A stretch of 64,000 nt of DNA. Origin: JAAGZL01 sp050290785 (GTDB taxonomy: Bacteria; Pseudomonadota; Gammaproteobacteria; Chromatiales; Chromatiaceae). The stretch covers positions 19,896-83,895 of the forward strand of contig JBNKIR010000011.1 of the NCBI GenBank assembly GCA_050290785.1, written 5' to 3'. Under the pieces are notes generated by a model. The model did no database searches. It saw only the letters and a list, made by a program, of their open reading frames with translations, and was not told the origin of the DNA. The position numbers and the translations under genes were made by a program. How positions within the stretch are numbered: position 1 is the stretch's first letter; each line of letters begins with the position of its first letter. Below, piece by piece: positions 17,163 to 26,330 of this stretch.

Positions 17163-18307
17163 TATCCCCGCACCTCTTCGTATATCTTGTCCATGTATGA
17201 GCTTAGGAGCTGCATATAGTACTCGATGGGCATGAGAAAGGCGTCATGTCCGCCCGATGCCTCCACCTCGCCGTAGCTTACTTCACGTTTGGCGTCTATC
17301 AGGGCCTTGACGATCTCCTTGGATCTTTCCGGGGCAAAACGCCAATCGCTGGTGAATGAGACCACCAGAAATCTGGCCGTGGCCTGACGCAGGGCGGCGA
17401 CCAGGTCGTTGTCGTATTCACTGGCCGGATCGAAATAGTCCAGGGCCTTGGTCATCAGCAGATAGGTGTTGGCGTCGAAGCGATTTACGAAGGACTGCCC
17501 CTGATAACGCAGATAGCTCTCCACCTGGAACTCCACATTGAAGTCGTAGTTCAGTCGTCCCTCGCGCAGCTCACGCCCGAATTTTGCCCGCATGGCGTCA
17601 TCGGATAGATATGTAATGTGTCCCAGCATGCGTGCCAGCATCAGTCCGCGCCGGGGGACGGTATCGTGGGAGTAGAAGTGTCCACCGTGAAAATCCGGGT
17701 CAGAGAGGATGGCCTGTCTGGCCACCTCGTTGAAACCGATATTCTGGGCGGACAGCTTGGAGGCTGCCGCGATTACCAGGGCGTGTCGTATCCGGTCCGG
17801 GAAGTCTATGGACCACTGCAGGGCCTGCATGCCGCCCAGGCTGCCGCCGATGACAGCTGCCCACTGCTCGATCCCCAGGCTCTGCATCAATGCGTGCTGG
17901 GTCTTGACCCAGTCCTTGACCGTAACAATGGGGAAGTCCGGACCGTAGAAGTTGCCTGTCGCCGGGTTGATGGTGTTGGGTCCGGTTGAGCCTTTACAGC
18001 CACCGATGTTATTTGCCGATACCACATAGAACTTATTGGTATCAAATGGTTTTCCTGGTCCTATACAGCTGTCCCACCAGCCTGGTTTCTTGTCGCCCGG
18101 ATAAAACCCTGCCGCATGGTGGTCGCCTGAGAGGGCGTGACATATGAGCAGGGCATTTGTTTTATCTGAATTCAGCTCGCCATAGGTTTCATAGACCAGT
18201 TCATAACCGGGCAGGGTACGGCCGCTGATCAGTGAGATCGGCTCATCAAAGCTCTTTTTTTGCGGTTCTACCAATCCGACAGAGTCGGAGGGGAATGGCT
18301 CGGACAT
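17162..18307 (-). CDS. metX: Homoserine O-acyltransferase MetX
   Basis: A 381-residue alpha/beta-hydrolase that acylates homoserine, the first dedicated step to methionine. The nucleophile Ser is in IGGSLGGMQALQW, an Asp in SFTSDWRFAPE and a His in ASGGHDAFLMP complete the triad; the motif ICHALSGDHHAAG contributes to the oxyanion hole. Proteobacterial MetX may use succinyl-CoA or acetyl-CoA and the sequence here does not let me say which. It forms an operon with metW and the DUF4426 gene. The 196 bases upstream hold no recognised methionine-type riboswitch. Confidence 0.94.
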   Translation of the reverse strand: MSEPFPSDSVGLVEPQKKSFDEPISLISGRTLPGYELVYETYGELNSDKTNALLICHALSGDHHAAGFYPGDKKPGWWDSCIGPGKPFDTNKFYVVSANNIGGCKGSTGPNTINPATGNFYGPDFPIVTVKDWVKTQHALMQSLGIEQWAAVIGGSLGGMQALQWSIDFPDRIRHALVIAAASKLSAQNIGFNEVARQAILSDPDFHGGHFYSHDTVPRRGLMLARMLGHITYLSDDAMRAKFGRELREGRLNYDFNVEFQVESYLRYQGQSFVNRFDANTYLLMTKALDYFDPASEYDNDLVAALRQATARFLVVSFTSDWRFAPERSKEIVKALIDAKREVSYGEVEASGGHDAFLMPIEYYMQLLSSYMDKIYEEVRG

Positions 18308-18503
18308 TTGGTCTTCAGGCTGATTTGTTTATGACCGCAGCAGTCTAACCCGGATGATTCATGAAGTGAACGGAGATTAGGAGAAATATGGGAAATTCCA
18401 CATGACTCCTTGCAATAACAATGCTCTTCATTGCTTATAGCGCCGACTTTATGCAAATACGGGTAGAACACCGCGTCATTCCTGCATCGGGCCGCTTATT
18501 CGG

Positions 18504-20480
18504 TCACGCGCTGTTTTGCTGCACCAGGTGTGGTTTGGGGCGCTCAATGCCGTCCCAGGTATGGAGATTGATAAGCCTGTTATGCATGTTGCGCAGGGCC
18601 GTCAGATCTTCCGAGATATCCCTTTGTTGCTGTTCCAGTTCCTGGATCCTTTCGTTCAGGGTCTCGCGGGAGTTGCTGATCTTCTTCAGGTCCTGCAGAT
18701 GCTGTTCAATATTGTCATGGTGATTGTGGATCTCGTACACCAGTGGTTCCAGGCAGATCTTCACCCATGCATTGATCTCCTGGCGCGCCTGGAAGAATAT
18801 GTCTCTGGCGCGGCTTACCATGGCCACGAAGAATCGTTTAACCACAAAGTGTTTCTCTGTCATGGCCGTGACCGGACTGTTACGGAATATCTCCGCCTCC
18901 TGGGTGAGGAGTTCCAGGTCGGTGAGGTGACGCATCAGCGAGAACATCTTGGGCTGTGTGGCGGTAAAACCATGTTCTGTCTGAAAGCGTTTGTAGATGC
19001 TGCGGATCAGTTTGCGAATCTGCTCGCTCTCTTTGCTGACCAACTTCATCTCGGCGCGAATCTCTTCGAACAATTGGTACATATTGGTTTTGAGGCCGAG
19101 GGTGGTCCAATTCTCGGCCATGTTGTTCCTGGTCCTTTTGATCTTTTTTTCCAGTCTGTCCATGTCCAGTGCCTTGTGCAGTATCATGGCATGATTCTTC
19201 AGCACCTTGCGGCTGGCCTGAAAGCTGTTGATGTTCTTCATGTACAGGGCCTGTTCCTGCCTGGTCTTTTCCATCATGGCCTCGATTACATCCTGGCTCT
19301 TGCCGCTTATCTGGCGCAGCTCTTCAAGCTGTGAAGTGACGCCGGAAAGCTTGGAGGAGATCATGCCGTAACAGGTCTCTATCATATCGCTGACGTCGGA
19401 GATGATGGTCTCCTGAACGATCTCATGGCGCGATGAGAGAATCTTGTTGCTCAGGTGGTCTTCCAGCTCCTGCAGGTTGCTTCTGGCCAGAAGTTCGTTG
19501 TCCTGGCGTATCTTGGCCAACAGGCCTTTATGGGCAGAGGTGGGGAAGATGGCATCTTCATCTATGCCCAGGATCCTTGCTGTGGAACGGCACTGTCCGG
19601 TGATTATCCGTTCGATCTTTTCATGGTTAGAGAGATCATCCCACAGGGAGTCGATCTTATTCAGCACCACCATGAGTCCGCGTTTGCGGCTATTCTGGAA
19701 ACCCTTGATATGATTTTGCCACATCTCCAGGTCAGTCTTGGTTACGCCGGTATCCGCGGCCAGTATGAACAGCACCGCCTGACAGGCCGGCAGCATGTTG
19801 AGGGTCAGCTCAGGTTCGCTACCCAGGGCGTTGAGTCCCGGGGTGTCCAGTATGGTCAGGCCCTCTTGCAATAGCGGGTGAGGGAAGCTTATCAGGGCGT
19901 GGCGCCAGCGCGGTATCTCGACAAAGGCCGGTGGGTTATTCAGGTGCGGATGCAGATCAGGGTCGTAGAGTCCAAGACGGACGGCCTCCCTGAGACTTAC
20001 CCGGCGCGTCTTTACCACCTCACGCAGCGTGTCCTCTATCTGTTCCGGGGAATCCAGGTCAAGAGGGTAGTTTACCCACTGGCCTACCTCCTGCTTAAGA
20101 TCCTTCAGGCTGGTGTCCTGCAGTCTGCTCTCGATCGGGAGCAGACGCACATATGCCTTGTCTGCCTCGCTGTCATAGAACATCTCGGTTGGGCACATGG
20201 TGGTGCGCCCGGCAGTGGACGGGAGCAGGCGTCGACCGTAATTGGCGAAAAAGATGGCATTTATCAGTTCGGTCTTACCGCGGGAGAACTCCGCGACAAA
20301 TGCGACGGTTAGTTTGTCGCTATTAAGGGCAGAGATGGATTCTTTTATGACACGGTCGCTATTGGCGTCGGCCATATCATTGCTTATCAGCCAATCCTGA
20401 TACTCGTGCAGAGTGCGAATCAGCTCATTTTTCCAGTTGCCGTAGGCCTGGACCTGTTTGTTTAAGCTTGAATCATCCAT
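18504..20480 (-). CDS. Dynamin-like GTPase
   Basis: A 658-residue large GTPase of the bacterial dynamin type. G1 is EFSRGKTELINAIFF (about 64-78), a G2 threonine lies in GRTTMCPTEM, G3 is LDTPGLNALG, and G4 is LNKID. The rest is long helices, consistent with the stalk region of dynamins, including a C-terminal coiled coil (ERIQELEQQQRDISEDLTAL). No clear transmembrane pair or lipid-binding paddle is obvious. Bacterial dynamins take part in membrane repair, chromosome dynamics or phage defence; nothing here fixes the role. It stands alone between metX and yggU, with its own probable promoter, in a place where Pseudomonas has no such gene. Confidence 0.88.
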   Translation of the reverse strand: MDDSSLNKQVQAYGNWKNELIRTLHEYQDWLISNDMADANSDRVIKESISALNSDKLTVAFVAEFSRGKTELINAIFFANYGRRLLPSTAGRTTMCPTEMFYDSEADKAYVRLLPIESRLQDTSLKDLKQEVGQWVNYPLDLDSPEQIEDTLREVVKTRRVSLREAVRLGLYDPDLHPHLNNPPAFVEIPRWRHALISFPHPLLQEGLTILDTPGLNALGSEPELTLNMLPACQAVLFILAADTGVTKTDLEMWQNHIKGFQNSRKRGLMVVLNKIDSLWDDLSNHEKIERIITGQCRSTARILGIDEDAIFPTSAHKGLLAKIRQDNELLARSNLQELEDHLSNKILSSRHEIVQETIISDVSDMIETCYGMISSKLSGVTSQLEELRQISGKSQDVIEAMMEKTRQEQALYMKNINSFQASRKVLKNHAMILHKALDMDRLEKKIKRTRNNMAENWTTLGLKTNMYQLFEEIRAEMKLVSKESEQIRKLIRSIYKRFQTEHGFTATQPKMFSLMRHLTDLELLTQEAEIFRNSPVTAMTEKHFVVKRFFVAMVSRARDIFFQARQEINAWVKICLEPLVYEIHNHHDNIEQHLQDLKKISNSRETLNERIQELEQQQRDISEDLTALRNMHNRLINLHTWDGIERPKPHLVQQNSA

Positions 20481-20523
20481 ATCATCTTAAAGTAATTTCT
20501 CGCTGTCAGCGCATTATTCCATG

Positions 20524-20529
20524 ATTATA
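20524..20529 (-). promoter_or_regulatory. Candidate -10 element for the dynamin-like gene
   Basis: A perfect TATAAT on the minus strand, 44 bases before the start codon at 20480, within an AT-rich stretch (20521-20575). The matching -35 region at 17 bases (GATAAA) is poor, so this is only a candidate for a housekeeping promoter. It supports independent transcription of the gene. Confidence 0.35.
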
Positions 20530-20579
20530 ATACAGTTTTTAGATTTTTATCTATCTTTTTCTATATCTCACTAGCATAG

Positions 20580-20873
20580 TCAATTTACCGCAATTGGGAA
20601 CCTGGTTGGTGATTTGATGCGAAAAAGCTTATTCCTGGATGTCTGCCCCGTCTGCATGCTTACTTGAGATCTCTTTACCCCAAAGCTCTTGGCCAGGAAT
20701 TTCAGCAGATGCTCATTGGCCTTACCCTCCACCGGTGGGGCCGTGATCCTGGCCTTGTAGTGATCGCCGTGGGGGGCGATGAACTCATCCTTTTTGGAGC
20801 GGGGCTGGACCCTGATGGATAGCAGCAGATCATCTCCCTCCCAGCGGTACCAGTTTTCCTCCTCCGCACCCAT
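20580..20873 (-). CDS. DUF167 family protein (YggU)
   Basis: A 97-residue soluble protein of the YggU/DUF167 family, recognised from LLSIRVQPRSKKDEFIAPHG and ITAPPVEGKANEHLLKFLAKS. The family is structurally known but has no firm biochemical role; it is commonly next to yggT, as here. Its start codon overlaps the yggT stop by one base. It is the last gene of the yggS-proC-yggT-yggU group. Confidence 0.93.
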   Translation of the reverse strand: MGAEEENWYRWEGDDLLLSIRVQPRSKKDEFIAPHGDHYKARITAPPVEGKANEHLLKFLAKSFGVKRSQVSMQTGQTSRNKLFRIKSPTRFPIAVN

Positions 20874-21451
20874 CAGAACTTAAATGGGCTACCGGTCAGA
20901 TGCAGGATGGGTGGCATAACCAGCATCCGCAGGACATAGAGACCGATCATGGCCAGCATCGGCGACAGGTCCAGCCCGCCTAAGGGAGGTATCATCCTAC
21001 GCGCCGGACGCAGGACAGGCTCAACCAGTGAGTTGATCAGGGAGATGGCCGGATTATATGCGCCCGGATTGATCCAGCTCATGATTACCTGGATCAGGAT
21101 GGCAAAGATGAATATATCGAAGAGCAGCTTGATCAGTTCAGGTACGGCCCATGCGATGATCATGTAACTGGTGGGTAGTCCGATCAGGGTCATGATCATG
21201 GCCAGTTCCACCGCCTTGAGTATCCACATAAAAATGATCGAGGCCAGATCTATACCGCCCAATCCCGGGATTATGCGTCTCAGGTATATCAACACCGGGG
21301 AGGTGGCCTTCACTATGAACTGGGATATGGGGTTGTAGAAGTCCGCCTTCACCAGTTGCAGCAGAAAGCGCAGCATGACCAGAAGGATATAGGCGCCGAA
21401 TATGATCTGTATCAGAAAGACGACCGGGTTGGTGAAGTAGCTGCTTCCCAT
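20873..21451 (-). CDS. YggT family membrane protein
   Basis: 192 residues with two copies of the YGGT domain, each a pair of hydrophobic helices around a PxxxxRRxIP(G/P)LGG(I/L)D motif: PVLIYLRRIIPGLGGIDLAS and PVLRPARRMIPPLGGLDLSP. YggT proteins affect osmotic or cation tolerance and, in some bacteria and plastids, division or thylakoid/heme assembly; the role here is unknown. The gene starts immediately before the proC stop, so it is translated with proC. Confidence 0.94.
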   Translation of the reverse strand: MGSSYFTNPVVFLIQIIFGAYILLVMLRFLLQLVKADFYNPISQFIVKATSPVLIYLRRIIPGLGGIDLASIIFMWILKAVELAMIMTLIGLPTSYMIIAWAVPELIKLLFDIFIFAILIQVIMSWINPGAYNPAISLINSLVEPVLRPARRMIPPLGGLDLSPMLAMIGLYVLRMLVMPPILHLTGSPFKF

Positions 21452-22279
21452 CTATTGGTTCCCCAGGATTTTAGAAAGCTCGACAGAACGGTCACGGGCC
21501 TGAGCCAGCGCCTGGATGAACAGATCACGCAGGCCTCCATCTTCGAACTGTTTCAGGGCCGCCTCAGTGGTACCACCGGGAGATGTGACCTTCTCACGCA
21601 GGGTGGCGGGGGTATCACTGCTCTCCATGGCCATACGGGATGCGCCGAGCGCTGTCTGCAGGGTGAGCAGGTGGGCCGTATCCCTGGACAACCCCAATTT
21701 CACGGCGGCCTCCTCCATGGCCTCCATAACCAGAAAGAAATATGCCGGTCCGCTTCCGGACAGGGCGGTTACCGTATCCAGCAGCGCTTCGTCCTCCACC
21801 CACTGGGTGAGACCTACTGCCCTGAGGATGGTTTCGGCCAGATTTTTCTGCTCGTTGCTCACCCTGGGATTTGCGTGCAGCACCGTGGCTCCGACCCGAA
21901 TCATGGCCGGGGTGTTGGGCATGGTACGGACCAGGGCGACATCTCCGCCCAGCCACTTTTCTATGTCCTTCTCCTGCGCCCCGGCGGCGATGGAGATGAT
22001 CAGAGGCTGTTTCTTCTGTATCGCCGGGGCCATGGCGGAGGCCACCTGTTCCAGTATCTGTGGTTTCACCGCGAGTATGACTACGTCGGCAAACTCTATC
22101 GCCTCGGTGTTGTCTGTGGTCGATTCTATGCCTATGAGCCCGGAGAGATGGGCAGTCTTGGCGCCGTCCGGGTCGCTGGCCATGATCTTTTTCGGATCAT
22201 ATTCGTCGGCTACCAGGCCGTTTATCAGGCTGGCCGCCATGTTTCCGCAACCGATAAATGCAAGTGGTTTGCTCTTCAT
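21452..22279 (-). CDS. proC: Pyrroline-5-carboxylate reductase
   Basis: A 275-residue NADPH-dependent enzyme making the last step of proline synthesis. The Rossmann motif FIGCGNMAASLINGL is at the N-terminus and the C-terminal dimerisation domain has ALSGSGPAYFFLVMEAMEEA and SPGGTTEAALKQFEDGG, the family signature. An open frame continues 53 codons upstream of ATG 22279, but that stretch is not ProC-like and the family starts at the chosen Met, which directly precedes the Rossmann fold. Lies between yggS (76 bases upstream) and yggT. Confidence 0.97.
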   Translation of the reverse strand: MKSKPLAFIGCGNMAASLINGLVADEYDPKKIMASDPDGAKTAHLSGLIGIESTTDNTEAIEFADVVILAVKPQILEQVASAMAPAIQKKQPLIISIAAGAQEKDIEKWLGGDVALVRTMPNTPAMIRVGATVLHANPRVSNEQKNLAETILRAVGLTQWVEDEALLDTVTALSGSGPAYFFLVMEAMEEAAVKLGLSRDTAHLLTLQTALGASRMAMESSDTPATLREKVTSPGGTTEAALKQFEDGGLRDLFIQALAQARDRSVELSKILGNQ

Positions 22280-22355
22280 TTTCTGCTTTGACCTGCTCTC
22301 TTGGAAATAAGGAAAATTATCGCGCAAACAGATGCCAAGGCCAAGGCGTGCCTGG

Positions 22356-23051
22356 CTATCCGTAATTGCGTGGACCGAATATGGCCGTGCCGACCCGTAC
22401 CACGGTCGATTCTTCCGCAATGGCGGCCTCCAAATCATCTGACATCCCGATAGATAGTGTCGCCAATGGCAGATCCTGGGTGGCCAGCCGGTCCCTGAGT
22501 TCGCGTAGTCTGCGGAACGGCTTGCGCTGCTCGTCCAATGTCTCTGCAGGTGAGGGCAGTGTCATAAGTCCCATCAGACGCAGCCTGGGCAGCAGGGCGA
22601 CCTGACTGATCAGTTCGGCTACATCTTCAGGCCGTATACCCCCCTTGGATTCCTCGTTATCTATGTTGATCTGAAGACATATATTCAACGGAGGCATGGA
22701 ATCCGGACGTTGATCATTCAGGCGCTGTGCGTGTTTTAGTTTGTCTATGCTGTGTACCCAGTCGAACCTTTCCGCTATGGGCCTGGTCTTGTTGCTTTGG
22801 ATCCTTCCGATAAAGTGCCACTCTATATCATCTATATCCTTAAGTTGATCTATCTTGGTTATGGCCTCTTGTAGATAACTCTCACCAAAGCGTCTTTGGC
22901 CGCAACTATATGCAGCCATGATCTCATCTACGGTTCTGGTCTTGCTCACGGCCAGAAGTTGTACGGACTCTGCAGGCCTATGGTATTTTAAGGTGGCCTG
23001 GTCGATAAGGCTGCGAACTGACTCTAGTCTGGTTTGAATGGCTTGGTTCAT
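22356..23051 (-). CDS. YggS family pyridoxal phosphate homeostasis protein
   Basis: A 231-residue single-domain PLP-binding protein (PLPBP/YggS). The Schiff-base lysine is Lys37 in LLAVSKTRTVDEI; WHFIGRIQSNK and SIGMSDDLEAAIAEESTVVR are family signatures. It has no known enzymatic activity and maintains vitamin B6 and amino-acid balance. The yggS-proC order and the divergent pilT are conserved in Pseudomonas and relatives. Confidence 0.95.
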   Translation of the reverse strand: MNQAIQTRLESVRSLIDQATLKYHRPAESVQLLAVSKTRTVDEIMAAYSCGQRRFGESYLQEAITKIDQLKDIDDIEWHFIGRIQSNKTRPIAERFDWVHSIDKLKHAQRLNDQRPDSMPPLNICLQINIDNEESKGGIRPEDVAELISQVALLPRLRLMGLMTLPSPAETLDEQRKPFRRLRELRDRLATQDLPLATLSIGMSDDLEAAIAEESTVVRVGTAIFGPRNYG

Positions 23052-23230
23052 TTTGGTTGCAAAAGGGTGGTTTTATTCACATATCAGGGCGATATTAAAC
23101 CAAAAGTCCGTTGGTTTCCGGTAATATTATTGGACCTATGTTAGGATTATTCCAATTACTCATAAAGGGTTGTGAGAGTCGTCTACAATGAATTCTAAGA
23201 AGAACGATTAACTTGGTTGTGGAGTGATCT

Positions 23231-24268
23231 ATGGATATTGCCGAACTGCTGGCCTTTAGCGTAAAACATAATGCATCAGACCTGCACCTTTCCGCCGGTC
23301 TGCCTCCCATGATTCGTGTGGATGGCGATATTCGACGCATCAATGTCCCTGAATTGGAGCACAAGGTCGTTCATGCCCTGGTCTACGACATCATGAACGA
23401 CAAACAGAGAAAGGATTACGAAGAGTTCTATGAGACCGATTTCTCCTTCGAGATACCCGGTCTGGCCCGTTTTCGTGTCAATGCCTTCAACCAGGATCGT
23501 GGGGCCAGTGCCGTATTCAGGACCATTCCCTCCAAGGTGTTGACCCTGGAAGATCTGGGTTGTCCCAACACCTTCAAGGAGATCGTTGACGTGCCGCGCG
23601 GACTGGTGTTGGTGACCGGACCTACCGGATCGGGAAAGTCTACCACCCTGGCTGCGATGATGGACTACAAGAATGACAACGAGTATGCCCATATCCTGAC
23701 CATTGAAGACCCGATCGAATTTGTCCATACCAGTAAGAAGTGTCTGATCAACCAGCGTGAGGTACATCGGGATACCCTGGGGTTTGCCGAGGCCCTGCGT
23801 TCGGCCCTGCGTGAAGATCCGGATATCATCCTGGTGGGCGAGTTGCGTGATCTTGAGACCATACGTCTGGCGTTGACCGCAGCAGAGACCGGTCACTTGG
23901 TTTTTGGGACGCTGCATACCAGTTCGGCGGCAAAGACCATAGACCGTATCATCGATGTGTTCCCGGCGGGTGAGAAGAGTATGGTGCGCTCCATGTTGTC
24001 GGAATCCCTGCGTGCGGTAATTGCGCAGACTCTGCTGAAGAAGATAGGCGGCGGAAGAACTGCGGCCTGGGAGATAATGATTGGAACTGCGGCCATACGC
24101 AACCTGATTCGCGAGGATAAGGTGGCCCAGATGTATTCCGCTATTCAGACCGGTCAGGCCGTGGGTATGCAGACCCTGGATCAACATCTCCAGGAGATCG
24201 TGAAGAAGGGTATGGTTAGTCGTCTGGACGCCCGTGTTAAGGCGACCAACAAAGACCTGTTTACTTGA
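23231..24268 (+). CDS. pilT: Type IV pilus retraction ATPase PilT
   Basis: A 345-residue hexameric secretion ATPase that depolymerises the pilus. An N-terminal PAS-like domain (1-100) is followed by Walker A GPTGSGKSTT, the Asp box TIEDPIEFVH, Walker B ILVGELRDLETI and His box HLVFGTLHTSSAAKT; the C-terminal AIRNLIRE motif needed for retraction is present in GTAAIRNLIREDK. The start ATG has GGAG six bases upstream. It is divergent from yggS and followed by pilU. Confidence 0.97.
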   Translation: MDIAELLAFSVKHNASDLHLSAGLPPMIRVDGDIRRINVPELEHKVVHALVYDIMNDKQRKDYEEFYETDFSFEIPGLARFRVNAFNQDRGASAVFRTIPSKVLTLEDLGCPNTFKEIVDVPRGLVLVTGPTGSGKSTTLAAMMDYKNDNEYAHILTIEDPIEFVHTSKKCLINQREVHRDTLGFAEALRSALREDPDIILVGELRDLETIRLALTAAETGHLVFGTLHTSSAAKTIDRIIDVFPAGEKSMVRSMLSESLRAVIAQTLLKKIGGGRTAAWEIMIGTAAIRNLIREDKVAQMYSAIQTGQAVGMQTLDQHLQEIVKKGMVSRLDARVKATNKDLFT

Positions 24269-24298
24269 TGTAATTGTTACGAAACGCTGGAGATGGCG

Positions 24299-25423
24299 AT
24301 GGACTTTAACGGGATTCTCAAACTGATGAGCGAAAAGAAGGCATCTGACCTGTTTATTACGGTCGGGATGCCACCCTGCATGAAAGTGCATGGACGCATC
24401 TCCCCCATATCCAAGGCAAAATTGACCGAGGAACAGACCAGGGAGTTGGTGTTTGGTCTGATGACGCCGGCACAGAGGGAGGAGTTTACCAACACCAATG
24501 AGTGTAACTTCGCCATAAGTGCGAAGGGCGTTGGCAGGTTCAGGGTAAGTTCATTTATCCAGCGTGATTCGGTGGGAATGGTTCTGCGACGCATAGAAAA
24601 CCAGATTCCGACTATGGAGCAGTTGTTGCTGCCGCCAATCATCAAGGATCTGGCCATGACCAAGCGGGGATTGGTCATGTTTGTCGGCGCGACCGGAACA
24701 GGTAAATCCACCTCTCTGGCCTCCATGCTGGAGTACCGCAATAGGAACAGTAGCGGTCATATCGTCACCATTGAGGACCCAATCGAGTTCACCCATAACC
24801 ACGCCGGATGTATTGTCACCCAGCGTGAGGTGGGTATAGATACCGAGTCCTATCAGGTTGCGCTAAAGAATACACTGCGCCAGGCCCCGGATGTAATCCT
24901 CATCGGCGAGATTCGCACCCGCGAAACCATGGAACATGCCATCGCCTTTGCCGAGACCGGACATCTTTGTCTCTCCACCCTGCATGCGAATAACGCCAAT
25001 CAGGCCCTGGACCGCATCATCAACTTCTTCCCGGAGGATCGTCACAATCAGGTCTTTATGGATCTCTCTTTGAATCTGCGTGCAATAGTGGCGCAGCAGT
25101 TGATACGCAGGCCGGACGGTAAGAGCAGGAGACCTGCCGCTGAGATCCTGATCAACACCCCGCTTGCCTCAGATCTGATACGTAAGGGTGAGATCCATAA
25201 ACTGAAGGAGCTGATGAAACGCTCCACCGAGCATGGCATGATGACCTTTGACCAGGCCTTGTATAACCTGTATTCAGAGGGTGAGATCACCTATGACGAT
25301 GCGATACTGCATGCCGATTCCGCCAATGAGGTACGCCTCATGATTAAGCTTGGTAGTGGCGACGTGGATCAATATTCGGCGGAGATGGAGGATATCTCAC
25401 TGGTCAACGAAGAGGATTGGTGA
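24299..25423 (+). CDS. pilU: Type IV pilus retraction ATPase PilU
   Basis: A PilT paralogue of about 374 residues with Walker A GATGTGKSTS, Asp box TIEDPIEFTH, Walker B ILIGEIRTRETM and His box HLCLSTLHANNANQA. PilU assists PilT in forceful retraction and lacks activity on its own. Two in-frame ATGs lie close together (24293 and 24299); the second is listed because GGAG at 24289-24292 would abut the first but is six bases from the second. It ends 15 bases before the stop of the convergent pyrK-like gene. Confidence 0.96.
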   Translation: MDFNGILKLMSEKKASDLFITVGMPPCMKVHGRISPISKAKLTEEQTRELVFGLMTPAQREEFTNTNECNFAISAKGVGRFRVSSFIQRDSVGMVLRRIENQIPTMEQLLLPPIIKDLAMTKRGLVMFVGATGTGKSTSLASMLEYRNRNSSGHIVTIEDPIEFTHNHAGCIVTQREVGIDTESYQVALKNTLRQAPDVILIGEIRTRETMEHAIAFAETGHLCLSTLHANNANQALDRIINFFPEDRHNQVFMDLSLNLRAIVAQQLIRRPDGKSRRPAAEILINTPLASDLIRKGEIHKLKELMKRSTEHGMMTFDQALYNLYSEGEITYDDAILHADSANEVRLMIKLGSGDVDQYSAEMEDISLVNEEDW

Positions 25424-25438
25424 TCCGCCTGTCTTGTT

Positions 25439-26323
25439 CTAATCGCTGAAGATGGTCCTGGCGTCGAATACCGGGCCGTCCACGCAGACCCGCCGCATGG
25501 CCGTTCCGCTCTCCTCCTGCACCTGCACCACGCAGCCGGCGCAACCGCCGACGCCGCATGCCATATACTCTTCCAGCGATACCTGGCAGGGCAGGTCATA
25601 CTCCCGACATAACCTGGATACCGCCTCCAGCATGGGGTGCGGACCGCAGGCGAACACCTCGATCTGAGAGCGGGTATCTCGGTCCAGTGAGTCCAGCCAG
25701 ATACGGGCCAGATCGGTCACGTAACCATTAAAACATCCGGGAAGGTCCTGCTGGCTGGTGAGACGGTTGGTCACGCCCCAATCCTCCAGTAGTGGCATGG
25801 TGGCGATCACCTCCTGGGGCAGCCCGGTGACCAGCGTCTGGGAGGGGCACGGTTGAAACGGGAATGGCACCTCGGATCCAAGGATGACGAATGGTGTTAT
25901 CTCTTTATCCTGACGGATGGACTCAGCCAGAAAGACCATGGGCGGCAGGCCCACGCCTCCTCCTATCAGCAATGGCCTGGACCTCTCAGGGTGGATCTGG
26001 AACGGCTTGCCGATCGGCCCCATCATGTTTATCGATTCACCCACCTTGCGGGTTGCCAGCAGGGCCGTGCCCTGGCCGACCCTCTTGTAGAGGAGTTCCA
26101 CCCAGCCATCCTTTGCCGATGTGCGCATGATGGAGATGGGGCGTCTCAGGGGTCTTTGCGGGCTGCACTGCAGATGGACGAAACTGCCGGGTCTGGCCCT
26201 GCCGGCGCACTGCGGGGCCTGGAGGCGCAGCAGAAACTGGTCTCCCGCGAATGCCTCATGGCTCAGGATCTCGGCCTCTTCCACGAAGATGGTGGCGTGG
26301 TGTGGTTTGTGTGTGTCCGTCAT
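25439..26323 (-). CDS. PyrK-type ferredoxin reductase (dihydroorotate dehydrogenase electron-transfer-like)
   Basis: A 294-residue flavoprotein of the PyrK family: FAD-binding barrel with RRPISIMR, NAD-binding region with GGGVGLPPMVFLAESI and FACGPHPMLEAV, and a C-terminal 2Fe-2S site with Cys256, 261, 264 and 280 (CGVGGCAGC). In Gram-positive bacteria PyrK passes electrons between NAD and the PyrDB dihydroorotate dehydrogenase. Here it is the last gene after pyrR-pyrB-pyrC' with a 7-base gap, but no pyrD lies in the window. Its partner could be a pyrDB elsewhere or another dehydrogenase, so the pyrimidine role is inferred from position. Confidence 0.88.
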   Translation of the reverse strand: MTDTHKPHHATIFVEEAEILSHEAFAGDQFLLRLQAPQCAGRARPGSFVHLQCSPQRPLRRPISIMRTSAKDGWVELLYKRVGQGTALLATRKVGESINMMGPIGKPFQIHPERSRPLLIGGGVGLPPMVFLAESIRQDKEITPFVILGSEVPFPFQPCPSQTLVTGLPQEVIATMPLLEDWGVTNRLTSQQDLPGCFNGYVTDLARIWLDSLDRDTRSQIEVFACGPHPMLEAVSRLCREYDLPCQVSLEEYMACGVGGCAGCVVQVQEESGTAMRRVCVDGPVFDARTIFSD

Positions 26324-26330
26324 GAAAAAA

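Noticed and set aside
18308..18503. Methionine-type riboswitch upstream of metX
   Set aside because: Read in the metX direction the 196-base gap contains none of the conserved SAM-aptamer blocks I know.
18516..19334. Plus-strand open frame opposite the dynamin-like gene
   Set aside because: Shadow of a GTPase gene with intact motifs; composition (many Leu, His, Gln) is typical of antisense frames.
21356..22291. Plus-strand open frame opposite yggT/proC
   Set aside because: Spans two well-supported genes on the other strand; no recognisable domain.
22280..22438. N-terminal extension of proC by 53 residues
   Set aside because: The extension is not ProC-like and the Rossmann motif follows directly after the Met at 22279.
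23276..24391. 371-codon minus-strand frame opposite pilT
   Set aside because: pilT is unmistakable; the frame is rich in His, Gln and Gly as expected for a shadow.
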